Positions 61,854 through 64,000 of a stretch of DNA of 64,000 bases are shown piece by piece. The notes beneath the pieces are model-generated. The model was given only the letters and a program-made list of their open reading frames with translations, ran no database searches and had not been told where the DNA came from. The stretch covers positions 62,001 to 126,000 of the forward strand of contig NZ_JALPRE010000001.1 of NCBI RefSeq assembly GCF_023195925.1, read 5' to 3'. How positions within the stretch are numbered: the stretch's first letter is position 1; every line of letters begins with the position of its first letter. Both the position numbers and the translations under genes were made by a program. The DNA comes from Aquimarina acroporae (GTDB lineage Bacteria > Bacteroidota > Bacteroidia > Flavobacteriales > Flavobacteriaceae).

Positions 61854-64000
61854 GTTGTATATTCTAATTGATTAATAGCATTTAAAAATTTAGTTCCAAT
61901 TTTGGCAAACCCCTCATCATTAGGATGAATCTCATCATACCATTCGTTATTGTTTACCAAAGTTCTCATATCCAAATATGTAGTGTTTTTATGTTGAGAG
62001 GCTACAGACTGAAGAAGTTCATTGAAATTATTTATTAAAAGTCGAATTACATTGGTTCTATCTTCTATAGCTGTAATTCCTTTTTCAATTAAATACCTAT
62101 TAACCCAACCGTTTTTTATGAGTTTTTCATTGATATCTGCTCTTACATAGTCATAACCATGAATAAACACTTGTTTTACCCATGTGAATTCATGTATTCG
62201 ATTAAAGAAGTAATTGTAGGTACCACGAATTTCATCCATTTTCTTATCATAGGTATCGTTAAGGTATTCAGCTGGAGCAAGTCCAGAAGGCAAATCGCTT
62301 TTAAGAATATCAACGATAGCAGGGCCTATAATATCATTACCGCCGCCACTTATTAGTACGTACTTTGGTTTTTCTTTTTGAATTTCTTTAATAAGTTGAC
62401 CACTTTTTCTATAATTCTGTATTTCATCTCCAGCTGCCGCAATACTCCGCAATGGATAATGTTCCATTACATAATCCAAAGTGTCTTTTACTAAGAATGG
62501 AAACATAAACCAAGAATCTCCTTCTGCAACGACAACAGGTAATTCGGGAAATAATTTCTTCGCTTTTTTAAACCTTCGGTACCTTCGTTTATCTTCTAAA
62601 TGGTTTCCAATTCTGATTTTGAGATTGTCAATGCCTTTTTCGCTTTCCGTAGTAATCAATAATTCATTTTTTATTTGTGTATTGGTGATGAATCCGGTTT
62701 CAGTTGGAATCATATATAAAGCTCTCATAAAAGGAGCAAGAATGTCATGATTAACATACCAATTCCAGTTTTGCTTTAATTTTGGAGTTATTTGATTAAC
62801 ATTAGGATTATGCAAATGTAAAGTGCTGGTATAGATATCCCATTTTCCTTCTTCAGGTAATAAATCTGATAAAGCAGTATGCCCCATCATATTCCCTAAG
62901 TGAGAAATAGGAGGGGTTAATGCAGATTGATTCATATCGGGTAACGACGAGGTAATATCATCCTGCATTGTAACTATAAATTTGTAATATACCCAATCAT
63001 ATTTCCAGTTGTAAATTTCTTTGTAACTGTCAAAAGACCAACCAGAATAGGGTAGTGTTTGATGTTCATAAAACAACACTTCATGTCCCGGTTGTAGTTC
63101 TTTAGTGCTATGATCAAAAGGAGCAGAAGATATGCTTATATCAGAGCTTAATAAGAGAACAGAGACAAACAACTTTTGTTGTGAGGTATTTGTGACTTTG
63201 CATTGATATTTCTGAAAATGCTCTCCATTCTTTGTTAGTTGATTTGGTAAAACGGAAAGATCATGCTGTAGACTGGTAATGTCTTTCCATTTGCCTTTGT
63301 CATCGATTCGTATTTCGACTTTTATAGGTGTTTGATGGAATGGGTTATCAGGGTTTTCTAACGTATGATAATGGTTCCATTTGATTAGCTTTTGAAGCTG
63401 ATAGTTCAATCGTTTTGTAATATCTTCATCTGTATTGTCTATAAGGTCAATTTGAGTAGCTATAGGCTGATAAACAGCGTTTGGTAAACTGAGATAGAGT
63501 GTTTGATTAAAAATAACAATGAAGAATGATGCGGTTTGAGAGTCTACCAGTTGTATTGCAGAATTTTTATAGAGTACATCATTAATTTGTTTTTCGATAA
63601 CCAGATCGTTATCCAAATTATAAATATATAGGTCTAAAATTGAATGGGTGTTCTCAGAAATAACAGGGTATGCCTTTTTAAAATTAAGTGAAACGCCCAT
63701 TTCAAAAGGGTCTTGAATCAATGAATCCTCAAGATTCACTTTTGTAACCTTCGCTATGAATTCGGTGCTATCACTTTCTGAGGGTATCTGTACTTTGGTC
63801 CCAATTTTTACACCATGTATTAGACCTTTGTTATAATACCATCCCTTTTTAGTATTATACATGATTTGTCCTCTTTCCTGTAGCATTTCAGCCCCATAAA
63901 GACTTAACCATCCATCGTAGTGGCTTAATTTACCGTTTCCTTGCAATGAGAGGGTAGGCGTTTGTTTTTTCTGAGTTATATTTTTAAGACTAATTCTACT
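61850..64000 (-). CDS. SGNH-hydrolase-domain protein, first visible gene of the gasdermin operon (5' end cut by window)
   Basis: The frame runs open to the right edge, so the start is outside; the TTG at 63946 is not a convincing start. About 715 visible residues. The N-terminal ~470 are beta-rich with no known domain (PISHLGNMMGHTALSDLLPEE). The C-terminal SGNH/GDSL hydrolase has block I VVVAEGDSWFMFPF (Ser), block III ISGGGNDIIG (Asn) and block V WYDEIHPNDEGFAKIG (Asp and His), a full catalytic set. It could be an esterase, lipase or acyl hydrolase. Stop overlaps the gasdermin start (ATGA), so the two are co-translated. Its role in the system is unknown. Confidence 0.8.
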   Translation of the reverse strand, partial: SRISLKNITQKKQTPTLSLQGNGKLSHYDGWLSLYGAEMLQERGQIMYNTKKGWYYNKGLIHGVKIGTKVQIPSESDSTEFIAKVTKVNLEDSLIQDPFEMGVSLNFKKAYPVISENTHSILDLYIYNLDNDLVIEKQINDVLYKNSAIQLVDSQTASFFIVIFNQTLYLSLPNAVYQPIATQIDLIDNTDEDITKRLNYQLQKLIKWNHYHTLENPDNPFHQTPIKVEIRIDDKGKWKDITSLQHDLSVLPNQLTKNGEHFQKYQCKVTNTSQQKLFVSVLLLSSDISISSAPFDHSTKELQPGHEVLFYEHQTLPYSGWSFDSYKEIYNWKYDWVYYKFIVTMQDDITSSLPDMNQSALTPPISHLGNMMGHTALSDLLPEEGKWDIYTSTLHLHNPNVNQITPKLKQNWNWYVNHDILAPFMRALYMIPTETGFITNTQIKNELLITTESEKGIDNLKIRIGNHLEDKRRYRRFKKAKKLFPELPVVVAEGDSWFMFPFLVKDTLDYVMEHYPLRSIAAAGDEIQNYRKSGQLIKEIQKEKPKYVLISGGGNDIIGPAIVDILKSDLPSGLAPAEYLNDTYDKKMDEIRGTYNYFFNRIHEFTWVKQVFIHGYDYVRADINEKLIKNGWVNRYLIEKGITAIEDRTNVIRLLINNFNELLQSVASQHKNTTYLDMRTLVNNNEWYDEIHPNDEGFAKIGTKFLNAINQLEYTT

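Overview
The window looks like chromosome of a marine member of the Flavobacteriaceae (Bacteroidota), possibly Aquimarina or a close relative. The basis is low GC, few Shine-Dalgarno-like sites, TAnnTTTG-type promoter traces, and typical family content: a TonB receptor with a carboxypeptidase-regulatory N-domain, a DUF6660-like protein, DUF4494, a LytS/LytTR pair, and many signal-peptide or lipoprotein genes. The genus is inferred. No rRNA, tRNA, CRISPR array, transposase or phage gene was seen.

Layout. 1-4.3 kb: end of a SulP transporter, a secreted carboxypeptidase-regulatory-domain protein, an FAD-linked sugar-lactone-oxidase-like enzyme and a Bor-like lipoprotein. 4.4-6.2 kb: a hipBA toxin-antitoxin pair preceded by three operator-like repeats. 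6.3-19.6 kb: DMT transporter, secreted proteins, LytTR/LytS two-component system, a HAMP class III cyclase followed by an SthA-like flavoprotein, a serine beta-lactamase-family hydrolase with an ECF sigma/membrane-protein cluster, a glucose/sorbosone dehydrogenase and a SnoaL-like protein. 19.7-28.9 kb: a TonB receptor with a His/Cys-rich partner (probable metal uptake), a PLP enzyme, GIY-YIG, GNAT, LysE and Lrp genes, with REP-like palindromes between them.

29.2-29.85 kb holds a tandem array of tiny genes: one 32-codon ORF and four 28-codon ORFs, the latter on 135-bp direct repeats (three identical, one diverged mainly by silent or conservative changes). 30-38.7 kb: processive GT2, membrane proteins, a membrane-anchored GH113-like hydrolase, a possible GG-leader peptide, DUF4494, a second class III cyclase with a LamG lipoprotein, and an AhpD-like protein. 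38.75-42 kb: a 1101-residue KAP-type NTPase with macro-like and PUA/EVE-like N-terminal regions, a likely defence protein. 42.3-48.6 kb: an interrupted outer-membrane-protein gene, pirin, cation/proton antiporter with a WYL regulator, small proteins. 48.8-56 kb: glycogen cluster glgA-glgC-glgB plus a GH31 alpha-glucosidase.

56-64 kb (minus strand) is the most striking part: a tightly packed operon running off the window edge, encoding an SGNH-hydrolase-domain protein, a probable bacterial gasdermin, a CHAT (caspase-like) protease and a membrane-anchored nSTAND ATPase with WD40-like repeats. The likely logic is that the ATPase senses infection or damage, the CHAT protease is activated, it cleaves the gasdermin's short C-terminal inhibitory tail, and the freed N-domain forms membrane pores that kill the cell. 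The SGNH protein as a fourth member is unexplained. The gasdermin call rests on recognising family patterns by eye and on the protease next door; it has not been checked by search or structure.
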